DNA from: an uncultured Desulfobacter sp.
Lineage (GTDB): Bacteria; Desulfobacterota; Desulfobacteria; Desulfobacterales; Desulfobacteraceae
Assembly (NCBI RefSeq): GCF_963664415.1
Contig: NZ_OY761445.1
Span: forward strand, 248,001 to 312,000
Length of the DNA: 64,000 nt
Direction: 5' to 3'
The notes beneath the pieces are model-generated. The model saw nothing but the letters and a program-made list of their open reading frames with translations. It ran no database searches and was not told the origin of the DNA. A program made the position numbers and the translations under genes. Below are positions 54,656 to 63,019 of the stretch, one piece after another (the first letter of the stretch is position 1; every line of letters starts with the position of its first letter).

Positions 54656-55713
54656 TCGGGCTGCTTTTTCACGGACCTGAAGTGTTTGATTCCGGATGGG
54701 CTCAAAGGGTGATCAAGGTCCTTGAACCTCTTGACTCCGTCCGTTGCGTCTTGGCAGGGGCCATGGGCCGGACAGCCGTTTTCGACTGCGGTCTTGAAGA
54801 CATTGAATTCTGGGAGCAGATGCCGGGTGCATGCCTCAAGGAACTGTCCCAGGCCACGGACATGGTAATCATTGTTAATTACGGTAAGTCGGTTGAATCA
54901 GGACTTGTTTTTGGCGGCATAGTGGTTGACCGCGCCAGGGTCAACACCCCGGTGGTTCAGGTGGAGTGTGCGGGGCCTTTATGGGTGGAATGGCAGTCAG
55001 GGTGCCCCTCTTTCATTATTGACACCCTGACCGGGTTAGGTCTTTCCCAAAGGGAAAAAATTGAGATCGAACCCTCGGTGTGGAGCGAAAAAGGCAGAAT
55101 TTACCGCCGTATGAAAACGGCGGAACCAGGCGATTTTGTATTGGTGAACGGAATCATGGTGGGCCGGGCCTTAGGAACCGAAGTGGTAATGGCTTGCAAA
55201 AACGGTCATCTATGTGACATCAAGGGTGTAGATGTTAAGGCCCACGGCATTGAAAAGCTGGACCGGTTAGGCGGTGTTGACCTGAAATCGGCCAAAATAG
55301 CTTCAACTCCCGCCATCCGTCGCACCTGTTTCTCCCGGCGCAAGGTAAAAAGCAACGGCCGCGGTATGGTGTTTATCGATCATGCCGGCATGCATGTGTA
55401 TCAACTTGCCAACGAAGCAAGCGGGGTTGTCACCGTAGGCGACGACACCACGGTGGTGGTTGCGGATATTTTATCAAGGTTCGATATTCCGGTCATCGGT
55501 ATTGTGGACGGGGACGAGGACGTGGTCATGAAAAACGGGAGCTTCGCATCAGGGTCGGTGCGCCTGACCGTACAAAAAGACGATGAATTCGGACTCAAGG
55601 TGCAGAATTCTGTCTTTGGCGGGAAAAAACAGTCTGATATAAGCTTTACGGATGCGTTGAACCAAATCCTTTCTCTGGCGGAAAAGGATTTGGTGGACAC
55701 CGAGTATTTTTAA
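54652..55713 (+). CDS. DUF2117 family protein
   Basis: A 353-aa protein starting MIGLLFHGPEVFDSGWAQRV; the HGPEVxDSG opening, the AGAMGRTAVFDCGLEDIEFW segment and VIIVNYGKSVESGLVFGGIV match DUF2117, a family I know mainly from methanogenic archaea with no assigned function. The second half (GRGMVFIDHAGMHVYQLANE, VGDDTTVVVADILSRFDIPV, GIVDGDEDVV) looks like a nucleotide- or metal-responsive Rossmann-like domain. Last gene of the uptake cluster, translationally coupled to the histidine-rich protein. Cytoplasmic; a cofactor-related enzyme or regulator is possible. Confidence 0.75.
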   Translation: MIGLLFHGPEVFDSGWAQRVIKVLEPLDSVRCVLAGAMGRTAVFDCGLEDIEFWEQMPGACLKELSQATDMVIIVNYGKSVESGLVFGGIVVDRARVNTPVVQVECAGPLWVEWQSGCPSFIIDTLTGLGLSQREKIEIEPSVWSEKGRIYRRMKTAEPGDFVLVNGIMVGRALGTEVVMACKNGHLCDIKGVDVKAHGIEKLDRLGGVDLKSAKIASTPAIRRTCFSRRKVKSNGRGMVFIDHAGMHVYQLANEASGVVTVGDDTTVVVADILSRFDIPVIGIVDGDEDVVMKNGSFASGSVRLTVQKDDEFGLKVQNSVFGGKKQSDISFTDALNQILSLAEKDLVDTEYF

Positions 55714-55827
55714 TTTCTTAGTCTCTTTTTATGTTGAAGAGGATAAAACATTCTTGTAAAAGTATCTTCCAAACCCTATAGATTCATCCCTATTTCAAAT
55801 TATCTATAGAAATGCTATCTTCAAGCC

Positions 55828-56052
55828 ATGTTAAAATTTCTGGATAAAATCCCATATTCGGCGTTGATCATTTTTACCATAATGTTACTGGTGGCTCCGA
55901 TGACGCCTATGCCCCATGTGGTTGAAAAAATTCTTATGCTTATCAATGGTACGCTCTTCAGACCCATTGATATTTTCGATTTATGCTTTCACCTGTTCCC
56001 GCTGATTCTTTTGATTCTAAAATTCATAAATGACCGTAGACGGACTCCTTAA
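55828..56052 (+). CDS. small two-helix membrane protein
   Basis: A 74-aa protein: helix at about 10-28 (SALIIFTIMLLVAPMTPMPH), a short loop with NGTLFRPIDIFDL, helix at about 50-66 (LCFHLFPLILLILKFI), and a basic tail NDRRRTP. I recall similar short unnamed proteins in this phylum. No function can be given. Confidence 0.6.
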   Translation: MLKFLDKIPYSALIIFTIMLLVAPMTPMPHVVEKILMLINGTLFRPIDIFDLCFHLFPLILLILKFINDRRRTP

Positions 56053-56384
56053 CCGCTGAAATCATCTATGCATTTCAAAAAAAGACCATAAGATATCAGC
56101 TTAAAATTTTTGAACTTGTTATTTTAAAATGATATAGAAAATGGGTACACTTTGCAATGGATAAGCTTTTTATATAAGCCGCAAATGACCTGGATCTCAC
56201 GCGAAGCTTATCCGTTGATTAGAATTTATGAAAACGCAGATTCTGAATTCTCAATTTTTCAGGCGCTTTACTTAACGCTTTTTTGTCCCCAGTATTCAGT
56301 ATCGCGTTTAATGATGGAATACCTCCTTATTGTGGGTTTCTTATTACTATAAAACTCTCAGATTCGACTGTTGGGGATGTAAAT
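56053..56384. other. intergenic region before the PAS kinase
   Basis: About 330 bases; a 66-codon frame at 56152-56352 is not convincing. No clear promoter, operator or terminator was seen. Confidence 0.4.
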
Positions 56385-58772
56385 ATGACCAAGGAAGGGC
56401 GACGATCAAATTTCGTAATCAAACCATCTCAACATGACAACAGAATTGACGTCGAGCTAAAGAACGCTCCAATTGTTTGGGATTTAGAAAATGGTAATGT
56501 GTCTTTTTTCGGAATAGATTCGGCTCTTTTCTGGACAGATCCTTCTCTGGTGCGAATGTTATCGCCGCTTGCTAAGGAAATAGGACTTGATTTATTTCAG
56601 TTACTTATAGCTTATTCATCAAGTTTTGGCACCTATGAAGATTATCACGCAATGGTCTCAACTCTGGGGAAGACGTTTAAAACAGGTTTTTTGGCTTGGG
56701 GAGAGGCCGTTTCAACTGCAGGGTGGGGTGTTTTTGAAATGCCCGAGTTTAATGCAAAAGCCCAAAAAGCGACAGTGATAATACATAATTCATGGGAAAT
56801 AAGAATGCAAAGGAATCTTCCTGCTGAAGAACGCTGGGGATGCCCGTTTTTGCAGGGAAAAATTATTGGAATATTTAGTCATGCCTTTAACACCCGATGC
56901 TGGGCAGATGTCTTTTGCTATTATGACCAAGATAAACCATATGCAGAATTAAAAATTTTTCCTTCCAAGAAAACCATTGAAGATGAAATTAAAAAATTTC
57001 GCTACCTGCAAATGGCAAAAAAAGAACAAGTATTGGCAAAAAAAGTTGAAGACAGAACAGCGGAACTGAAACAAGCTCAAAAACAAATTGAGGAATATTC
57101 AAAAACATTAGAACAAAAGGTTGCCCAACGGACATCGGAATTGCTCAATACCAACAAGCAGCTTCAAGCCGAAATTAATATCCGAAGACAAACTGAAAAT
57201 GCCTTGCAACAAAGCTACGACACCTTAAATCACACCTTAGCGGCCTCGCCAATAGGTATTGTCCTTGTTGAAAACAGGATTTTGAAATGGGCCAATGACG
57301 AATTCACGTCGTTGTTTAGATTCGAATCTAAAAAGGATTATCAGAACAAGAGTACACGCCAATTGTATGTTAATGAAAAAGATTATCTCTACTTTGGCCG
57401 GATGTTCTATGATGAGGCGAAAGCTGGCGAGCCGATTGAGGGTGAGGCTACAGTTCGGCGTAAAGACGGCTCAACATTCCCGGCACACATAAAAATAAGC
57501 AGTATTGACCCTTCCGATCCAATGCAACGTGCCGTGCTCAGCATTTCTGACATAACCTCAAGGAAACAAGCAGAGCAGACATTGTTGAATACCACCAAGA
57601 GGCTACAAAGTATTACAGACTCATCCCAGGATGCCATCATTGTAATAGACCGCCAAGGAAAAATTTTATTTTGGAATCCAGCGGCTAAACAAATTTTTGG
57701 CTATACCCACCAAGAAGCAATGGGTCAGGAGCTGCATCACCTGTTGATGCTACAACACTACAGCAAAGTTTATAATAATGCCGCTGTGATATTTCAGCAA
57801 ATAGGTCAAGGCAACGCAATCAATAAAACCATAGAACTGGAAGCGGTTAGAAAAGATGGAGAAAAGATAGCCATCGGACTATCCCTGTCAGCAATTGATT
57901 CCCAGGATGGCTGGAGTGCGGTTGGCATTATACGGGACATTACAGAACAGAAAAAGACCTATGAAATGCTGATACAATCTGAAAAAATGCTTTCAGTGGG
58001 TGGACTTGCAGCGGGTATGGCCCATGAAATAAATAATCCCTTGGCAGGCATGGTGCAAAGTGCCAATGTCGTAAAATCCCGACTGAGAGATATTGATATG
58101 CAGGCAAATTTGAAAGTGGCGGAAGAACTTGGCATCTCCATGGAGGATATCACGGCTTTTATGGAAAAAAGAAATATTTTCCGCATGATTGATGCCATTC
58201 AGGAATCCGGGGCACGTGCGGCTGAAATAGTTAACAGCATGCTCAGTTTTGCACGAAAATCAGATGCCACCGTCTCCTCCATTTATCCTGATAAACTTAT
58301 GGATGAAATTCTTGAGCTGGCAGCTACAAGCTATGACTTCAAAAAACAGTATGATTTTAAATCTATAAAGATCATAAAAGAATATGCCGACAATTTGCCC
58401 CTGCTGCCCTGTGAAGGCGCGAAAATTCAGCAGGTGCTGTTGAATATATTCCGGAATGGTGCCCAGGCCATGCAAACGGCAAAAACGAAATCTCCACGAT
58501 TTATCCTTAGAATTTTCAGTAAAGGAGAACCGGAGATGGTCCATATAGAAATAAAGGATAATGGACCGGGGATGGATGAGCAGACTCGATTAAAGGTGTT
58601 TGAACCGTTCTTTACGACAAAACCGGTAGGGGTTGGTACAGGGCTGGGATTATCTGTTTCTTATTTTATCATCACTGAAAATCATAAGGGGACAATGGAC
58701 GTCATTTCTGAACCGGGAAAAGGGGCGAATTTCATCATTCGACTGCCGGTTGACAAACAAAAAGACATATAG
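56385..58772 (+). CDS. cytoplasmic sensor histidine kinase with V4R-like sensor and PAS domains
   Basis: About 795 aa from ATG 56385 (GGGGATG upstream); the longer frame to 56283 is less likely. Residues about 20-210 form an N-terminal sensor with WGVFEMPEFNAKAQKATVII, GCPFLQGKIIGIFSHAF and CWADVFCYYD, resembling V4R-type domains with conserved cysteines. A coiled coil follows, two PAS domains (ASPIGIVLVENRILKWANDE; SSQDAIIVIDRQGKILFWNP), then HisKA with GMAHEINNPLAGMVQSANVV and HATPase (GTGLGLSVSYFII). No receiver domain or adjacent response regulator. Confidence 0.85.
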   Translation: MTKEGRRSNFVIKPSQHDNRIDVELKNAPIVWDLENGNVSFFGIDSALFWTDPSLVRMLSPLAKEIGLDLFQLLIAYSSSFGTYEDYHAMVSTLGKTFKTGFLAWGEAVSTAGWGVFEMPEFNAKAQKATVIIHNSWEIRMQRNLPAEERWGCPFLQGKIIGIFSHAFNTRCWADVFCYYDQDKPYAELKIFPSKKTIEDEIKKFRYLQMAKKEQVLAKKVEDRTAELKQAQKQIEEYSKTLEQKVAQRTSELLNTNKQLQAEINIRRQTENALQQSYDTLNHTLAASPIGIVLVENRILKWANDEFTSLFRFESKKDYQNKSTRQLYVNEKDYLYFGRMFYDEAKAGEPIEGEATVRRKDGSTFPAHIKISSIDPSDPMQRAVLSISDITSRKQAEQTLLNTTKRLQSITDSSQDAIIVIDRQGKILFWNPAAKQIFGYTHQEAMGQELHHLLMLQHYSKVYNNAAVIFQQIGQGNAINKTIELEAVRKDGEKIAIGLSLSAIDSQDGWSAVGIIRDITEQKKTYEMLIQSEKMLSVGGLAAGMAHEINNPLAGMVQSANVVKSRLRDIDMQANLKVAEELGISMEDITAFMEKRNIFRMIDAIQESGARAAEIVNSMLSFARKSDATVSSIYPDKLMDEILELAATSYDFKKQYDFKSIKIIKEYADNLPLLPCEGAKIQQVLLNIFRNGAQAMQTAKTKSPRFILRIFSKGEPEMVHIEIKDNGPGMDEQTRLKVFEPFFTTKPVGVGTGLGLSVSYFIITENHKGTMDVISEPGKGANFIIRLPVDKQKDI

Positions 58773-58848
58773 AAGCGAGTCTTTTGTCGATATTTGACAG
58801 CTCCTCTGCCCAGGATTGATCTTATCAGATTCAGTTATCTGCAGCATC

Positions 58849-59283
58849 TCATGTATCAAAATTTTGGTTCATTTTTTTAAGAAGCCTTAGAAATTCTTTT
58901 CTTTCTTCCTGTGTGAAATCGTGGTAGGCAGTGTTCTGAACCTCGGCAGATATTTCATCAAATATCTTTTCAATACTCAACCCTTTTTCGGTTAAACAGA
59001 CATACGTTGTCCGTTGATCACGACTTCGCTTGACTTTCTTTACATATCCCAGCTTTTCGAGCTTATTAACCAATGTGGTAATCGTTGACTTTTCTTTACC
59101 TAACAACGCGCCTATTTCTTTCATGGTCAAAGATTGATTATGATCGTAGAGTACGGTTAAAATATTCCCGTAAGAAGGTACGATATCATCAATATTTTTT
59201 TCCTGAAGCTGCTTTTCAATAAATTTAATCATCTTCTTTTTTGTTTTACTCATAAAAAAAACAATATACTTTTCTTTCATCAT
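58849..59283 (-). CDS. MarR-family transcriptional regulator
   Basis: A 144-aa protein with the winged helix at about 45-105 (LTMKEIGALLGKEKSTITTL, VNKLEKLGYVKKVKRSRDQR-TTYV) and flanking dimerisation helices. GAGGA precedes the paired ATG start. It is divergent from a YhdH-type reductase; an operator-like palindrome lies between them, so it is likely the repressor of that gene and of itself. Confidence 0.9.
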   Translation of the reverse strand: MMKEKYIVFFMSKTKKKMIKFIEKQLQEKNIDDIVPSYGNILTVLYDHNQSLTMKEIGALLGKEKSTITTLVNKLEKLGYVKKVKRSRDQRTTYVCLTEKGLSIEKIFDEISAEVQNTAYHDFTQEERKEFLRLLKKMNQNFDT

Positions 59284-59351
59284 TTATCCTCAATTCATAT
59301 TTGTTGATCCCGATTATATTATGGGCTTATCAAATTTAACAAGAAAATAGT

Positions 59352-59398
59352 TTGACATAGAACCTTTTTCGCATTACATTAGTTCGATGTAGAACTAA
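59352..59398 (+). promoter_or_regulatory. promoter and MarR-type operator of the reductase gene
   Basis: TTGACA (59352-59357), 17-base spacer, TACATT (59375-59380) form a sigma-70 promoter. A perfect palindrome TTAGTTC-N6-GAACTAA (59379-59398) overlaps the -10 box and start site. A repressor bound here would block initiation. Confidence 0.75.
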
Positions 59399-59415
59399 AA
59401 ATAAAGGAAATCAAA

Positions 59416-60417
59416 ATGGAATCTATACAATTTAAAGCGATGCAAATTAGTGAAAAAGAGAAAGGTGTCTTTGAACGCAACATCATCTCAAGAAACACCT
59501 CAGACTTGCCCGATGGTGACGTCCTGATAAAGATAAGCTACTCTTCACTGAATTATAAAGATGCGCTTTCATCTATTGGCAATAAGGGTGTTACCCGGCA
59601 ATATCCACATACGCCGGGAATAGATGCAGCCGGTATTGTTACCCAGAGTAGCGCCAGTCTCTTTAAAACCGGCGACGAGGTCATCGTAACCGGGTATGAT
59701 CTTGGGATGAACACAGCCGGTGGCTTTGGCGAGTATATACGCGTTCCTGCTGACTGGGTTGTACCGTGCCCTGATTCTTTATCCCTAAAGGAGAGCATGA
59801 TTTATGGCACAGCCGGTTTTACAGCTGCTTTGTCTGTTTACAAACTCATTGGTTCAGGCGTAACCCCTGAAGATGGTGAAATCCTTGTAACAGGTGCGAC
59901 CGGAGGAGTGGGGAGCATAGCCGTGTCAATCCTTAAAAGCCTTGGATATGAAGTGATTGCGGCAACCGGAAAAATTCACGAAAAAGAATTGCTACAGTCC
60001 ATCGGTGCAAAAGATATCATTGATCGCAGCGAACTAAATGACAGCTCTAATCGTCCGATGCTTAAAAGCAGATGGGCAGGTGTAATCGATACCGTAGGGG
60101 GCAATACGCTCTCCACCGCGCTAAAGATGACCAACTATTCCGGAAGCGTCACATGCTGCGGCAATGTCTCTGCACATGAATTCACAAGCTCAATCTATCC
60201 TTTTATCCTTCGAGGAATCTCTCTTTTGGGAATTGACTCGGTCCAGTGCCCGATGGATTTGAGAAAGGTTATCTGGGCTAACCTTGCAACGTCATGGAAG
60301 ATTGACAATATCAATTCAAATGTTACTGAAGTCTCTTTAGAAAAACTCAACGATAGAATCGATTTAATACTTGCAGGGAAGCATGTAGGGAGAACCATCA
60401 TTAACCATAACCTATAG
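59416..60417 (+). CDS. YhdH/AcuI-type quinone oxidoreductase (MDR superfamily)
   Basis: A 333-aa zinc-independent medium-chain reductase. SYSSLNYKDALSSIGNKGVT (N-terminal catalytic domain), HTPGIDAAGIV, NADPH-binding GATGGVGSIAVSIL, and DTVGGNTLSTAL match the YhdH family; E. coli AcuI reduces acryloyl-CoA. The in vivo substrate here is not certain. AAAGGA precedes the ATG. Likely induced by an electrophile sensed by the divergent MarR protein. Confidence 0.9.
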   Translation: MESIQFKAMQISEKEKGVFERNIISRNTSDLPDGDVLIKISYSSLNYKDALSSIGNKGVTRQYPHTPGIDAAGIVTQSSASLFKTGDEVIVTGYDLGMNTAGGFGEYIRVPADWVVPCPDSLSLKESMIYGTAGFTAALSVYKLIGSGVTPEDGEILVTGATGGVGSIAVSILKSLGYEVIAATGKIHEKELLQSIGAKDIIDRSELNDSSNRPMLKSRWAGVIDTVGGNTLSTALKMTNYSGSVTCCGNVSAHEFTSSIYPFILRGISLLGIDSVQCPMDLRKVIWANLATSWKIDNINSNVTEVSLEKLNDRIDLILAGKHVGRTIINHNL

Positions 60418-60433
60418 CAGGTATTTTCCCCGG

Positions 60434-60492
60434 TTGTGCGCATATTGACTTTTATAAATGTTTTATTTTATAAGTACTAACTTTGCGCACAA
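60434..60492 (+). promoter_or_regulatory. promoter of the xseA-dxs operon bracketed by an inverted repeat
   Basis: TTGACT (60445-60450), 17-18 base spacer and TTATAA/TATAAG (60468-60474) form a sigma-70 promoter. It is enclosed by TTGTGCGCA (60434-60442) and its complement TGCGCACAA (60484-60492), with CCGG/CCGG extensions outside. The arms lie where a looping regulator or duplex structure could bind. Confidence 0.6.
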
Positions 60493-60506
60493 GCCCGGGA
60501 CAAGGA

Positions 60507-61853
60507 ATGATACCACAGAAAGATAATAAAGTTTACACCGTCGGCACCCTGACAAGACAGATAAAAAACCTGCTGGAGGACCAATATCCTTTTTTATGGA
60601 TCACAGGTGAGATCTCAAATTTTGCAACGCCGGCTTCAGGTCATTCTTATTTTTCATTAAAAGACGAAACTGCCGTGATTTCCTGCGTCATTTTTAAAGG
60701 GCAAAAACGCCATTTAAAATTCACCCCTGAAAATGGCATGAAAGTCAAAGGCATGGCCCGCCTCTCCCTTTACGAGCCCCGGGGAACTTACCAGCTCATT
60801 TTTGAACATATGGAACCCGAGGGCACAGGCGCATTGCAGCAAGCCTTTGAACAGCTTAAAGCCAAGCTGTCAGCCATGGGCTGGTTTGATGCTGAACTCA
60901 AAAAAGAGATTCCTTTTTTACCATCGAAAATCCATGTCATCACCTCGGGCACGGGTGCTGCGGTTCGCGACATTATCCAGGTGGCCAAACAGCGCTGCCC
61001 AAGTGTTCCCCTTGAAATCATCCCGGTCAAGGTACAAGGAGAGATCGCAGAGTTTGAAATTGCCAAGGCCATTGAAATTGCCAACACGGTCAAAACCTGT
61101 GACCTGATTATCATTGCCCGTGGCGGCGGATCACTGGAGGATTTGTGGGCATTTAACACCCAAACCGTTGCAAAGGCGGTTTTTGAATCTGAAATCCCAA
61201 TCATTTCAGGTGTTGGCCATGAAATTGACTTCACCATTGCCGACTTTGTCGCCGATCTTCGTGCCCCTACCCCATCGGCTGCGGCCCAGATGGCTTTGCC
61301 CAACCAGGCTGCGGTTGTTCATCAAATCCTTGGGCTGCAAAATGAATTAAACAATAAAATTGAGCGTCGGCTGTTTCAACTGCGCGAACATATAACCGAT
61401 ATAGGCAGCCGGCTTAAAAGCCCGGCCAGGGTTATTGACGATTTCAGGTTCCGCATCGAGGATCTGCAATCCAGAGCGTTTTCTCTGGTTAAAAATCAAA
61501 TTGCCCATCAGCGTGAAAGAACCCAATGGCTCAACCGAGCGCTTGCAGGCACCCTGCCCAGCATCCAGACCAATAGAAAGGATGTTGAGGACCTGAAAGC
61601 CAATCTGAATTATCTTTTTTGGGTTTTCCTGAAACAATGCAAAGACCGGGTAAATGAACAATATGTCCAACTTGAGACGTTAAATCCGTCAGCTGTATTA
61701 AAGCGCGGTTACAGCATCACCCGCAGCCTTTCCGGCCGTCATGTTGTCATGGATGCGGATACAGTTGATACGAACGATGACATTGAAATTATTTTATCTA
61801 AAGGACGCCTGGATGCCCGGGTGGTAAAAACATATGGCAAAAAAGACCTTTGA
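60507..61853 (+). CDS. xseA: exodeoxyribonuclease VII large subunit
   Basis: About 448 aa from ATG 60507; a TTG at 60483 is open but lies at the predicted transcription start. N-terminal OB fold (YPFLWITGEISNFATPASGH-type) then the catalytic domain with ITSGTGAAVRDIIQVAKQRC, IIIARGGGSLEDLWAFN and SGVGHEIDFTIADFVADLRA-PTPSAAAQ, and a coiled-coil C-terminus ending LKRGYSITRS. With XseB it degrades single-stranded DNA in both directions. Confidence 0.93.
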   Translation: MIPQKDNKVYTVGTLTRQIKNLLEDQYPFLWITGEISNFATPASGHSYFSLKDETAVISCVIFKGQKRHLKFTPENGMKVKGMARLSLYEPRGTYQLIFEHMEPEGTGALQQAFEQLKAKLSAMGWFDAELKKEIPFLPSKIHVITSGTGAAVRDIIQVAKQRCPSVPLEIIPVKVQGEIAEFEIAKAIEIANTVKTCDLIIIARGGGSLEDLWAFNTQTVAKAVFESEIPIISGVGHEIDFTIADFVADLRAPTPSAAAQMALPNQAAVVHQILGLQNELNNKIERRLFQLREHITDIGSRLKSPARVIDDFRFRIEDLQSRAFSLVKNQIAHQRERTQWLNRALAGTLPSIQTNRKDVEDLKANLNYLFWVFLKQCKDRVNEQYVQLETLNPSAVLKRGYSITRSLSGRHVVMDADTVDTNDDIEIILSKGRLDARVVKTYGKKDL

Positions 61854-62061
61854 ATCGGCACTAAAACAGCTTGAAACCATTGTCAAAGAGATGGAATCCG
61901 GTGATTTGACATTGGAAAAGGCAGTCAAAAAATATGAAGAAGGTATCGCTAATACCCGTTTCTGCCTTGATATTTTAGATAAGACCGAACAGAAAATTAC
62001 CCAACTGACCCTGGATGTTGACGGCAACCCCGATGTATCAGATTTTAAGGAAGAGCAATGA
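61834..62061 (+). CDS. xseB: exodeoxyribonuclease VII small subunit
   Basis: A 75-aa helical protein (FESALKQLETIVKEMESGDL, TLEKAVKKYEEGI, CLDILDKTEQKI) typical of XseB. It overlaps xseA by 20 bases and ispA by ATGA, so the three are translated together. Its partner is the upstream large subunit. Confidence 0.93.
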   Translation: MAKKTFESALKQLETIVKEMESGDLTLEKAVKKYEEGIANTRFCLDILDKTEQKITQLTLDVDGNPDVSDFKEEQ

Positions 62062-62999
62062 GCACTTTTGATCTTTCCGGATATTTATCCCGGAACAGAA
62101 AACTGGTTGATGACGCGTTGATAAGCATTTTTGAAAAGCTGGACCGGCAACGTGAGCTTGTCCAGGCCATGACCCACTCTTTGATGGCAGGGGGCAAACG
62201 GGTGCGCCCCGCCCTGGCACTGGCAACGGCCCATGCATTAGGTGCAGATCCGGTCATCGCCCTGCCCGCTTCATGTGCCATTGAAATGATCCATACCTAT
62301 TCTTTGATCCATGATGATTTGCCGGGCATGGATGATGATGATCTGCGCAGGGGCGTGCCAACCTGCCACAAACAATTTTCCGAAGCCACTGCCATTTTGG
62401 CCGGTGACGGGCTGTTAACCCATGCCTTTTATATTCTTGCCGCCCCCGGATCATGCTTCAAGGTCTTTCCCGGTGCCCAAACCCGGCTGATTTTAGTGGA
62501 AAAAATCTCTGCGGCTGCCGGCATTAACGGCATGGTGGAAGGCCAGATGCTGGATATGCAGGCGGAAAAAAATCCCGAGGCATTGCCGGATGACAGCGCT
62601 GAAGCCCTTGCCCATTTGAAAAAAATCCACCGTCACAAAACCGGGGCCATGATAGAGGTCAGTGTTGCATCCGGGGCACTCAGCGCCGGTGCCGAACCGG
62701 ACGCGTTGACCGCCTTGGGCACATATGCGAAAAATATCGGGCTTGCCTTCCAGGTCATGGATGACATTTTAAATGTGGAGGGAGATCCCAAAATCATGGG
62801 CAAGGCTGTGGGGACCGATGCCCTGCATGATAAGATGACATTTCCTGCCATTTTGGGCCTGCAAGGGTCAAAAGACTTTTCACAGCAGCTTATAGCCGAC
62901 GCCCTGGATGCTTTGGACAGTTACAAGGACAAAGAATTTAAGGAAAAAAACGAGCCGTTACGCGCCATTGCCGGTTACATTATCAACAGGAAACGATGA
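62058..62999 (+). CDS. ispA: geranyl/farnesyl diphosphate synthase
   Basis: A 313-aa trans-isoprenyl diphosphate synthase. First Asp-rich motif HDDLPGMDDDDLRRG, second motif QVMDDILNVEGDP, plus GGKRVRPALALATAH for pyrophosphate binding. It is slightly longer than E. coli IspA (299 aa). It lies between xseB and dxs, the common gene order in Proteobacteria, and supplies isoprenoid precursors for quinones and undecaprenyl phosphate. Confidence 0.93.
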   Translation: MSTFDLSGYLSRNRKLVDDALISIFEKLDRQRELVQAMTHSLMAGGKRVRPALALATAHALGADPVIALPASCAIEMIHTYSLIHDDLPGMDDDDLRRGVPTCHKQFSEATAILAGDGLLTHAFYILAAPGSCFKVFPGAQTRLILVEKISAAAGINGMVEGQMLDMQAEKNPEALPDDSAEALAHLKKIHRHKTGAMIEVSVASGALSAGAEPDALTALGTYAKNIGLAFQVMDDILNVEGDPKIMGKAVGTDALHDKMTFPAILGLQGSKDFSQQLIADALDALDSYKDKEFKEKNEPLRAIAGYIINRKR

Positions 63000-63019
63000 A
63001 GGCTTAAAAGAGGTAGGCA

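Noticed and set aside
56152..56352. 66-codon frame before the PAS kinase
   Set aside because: No ribosome binding site, no homology and composition like the surrounding intergenic DNA.
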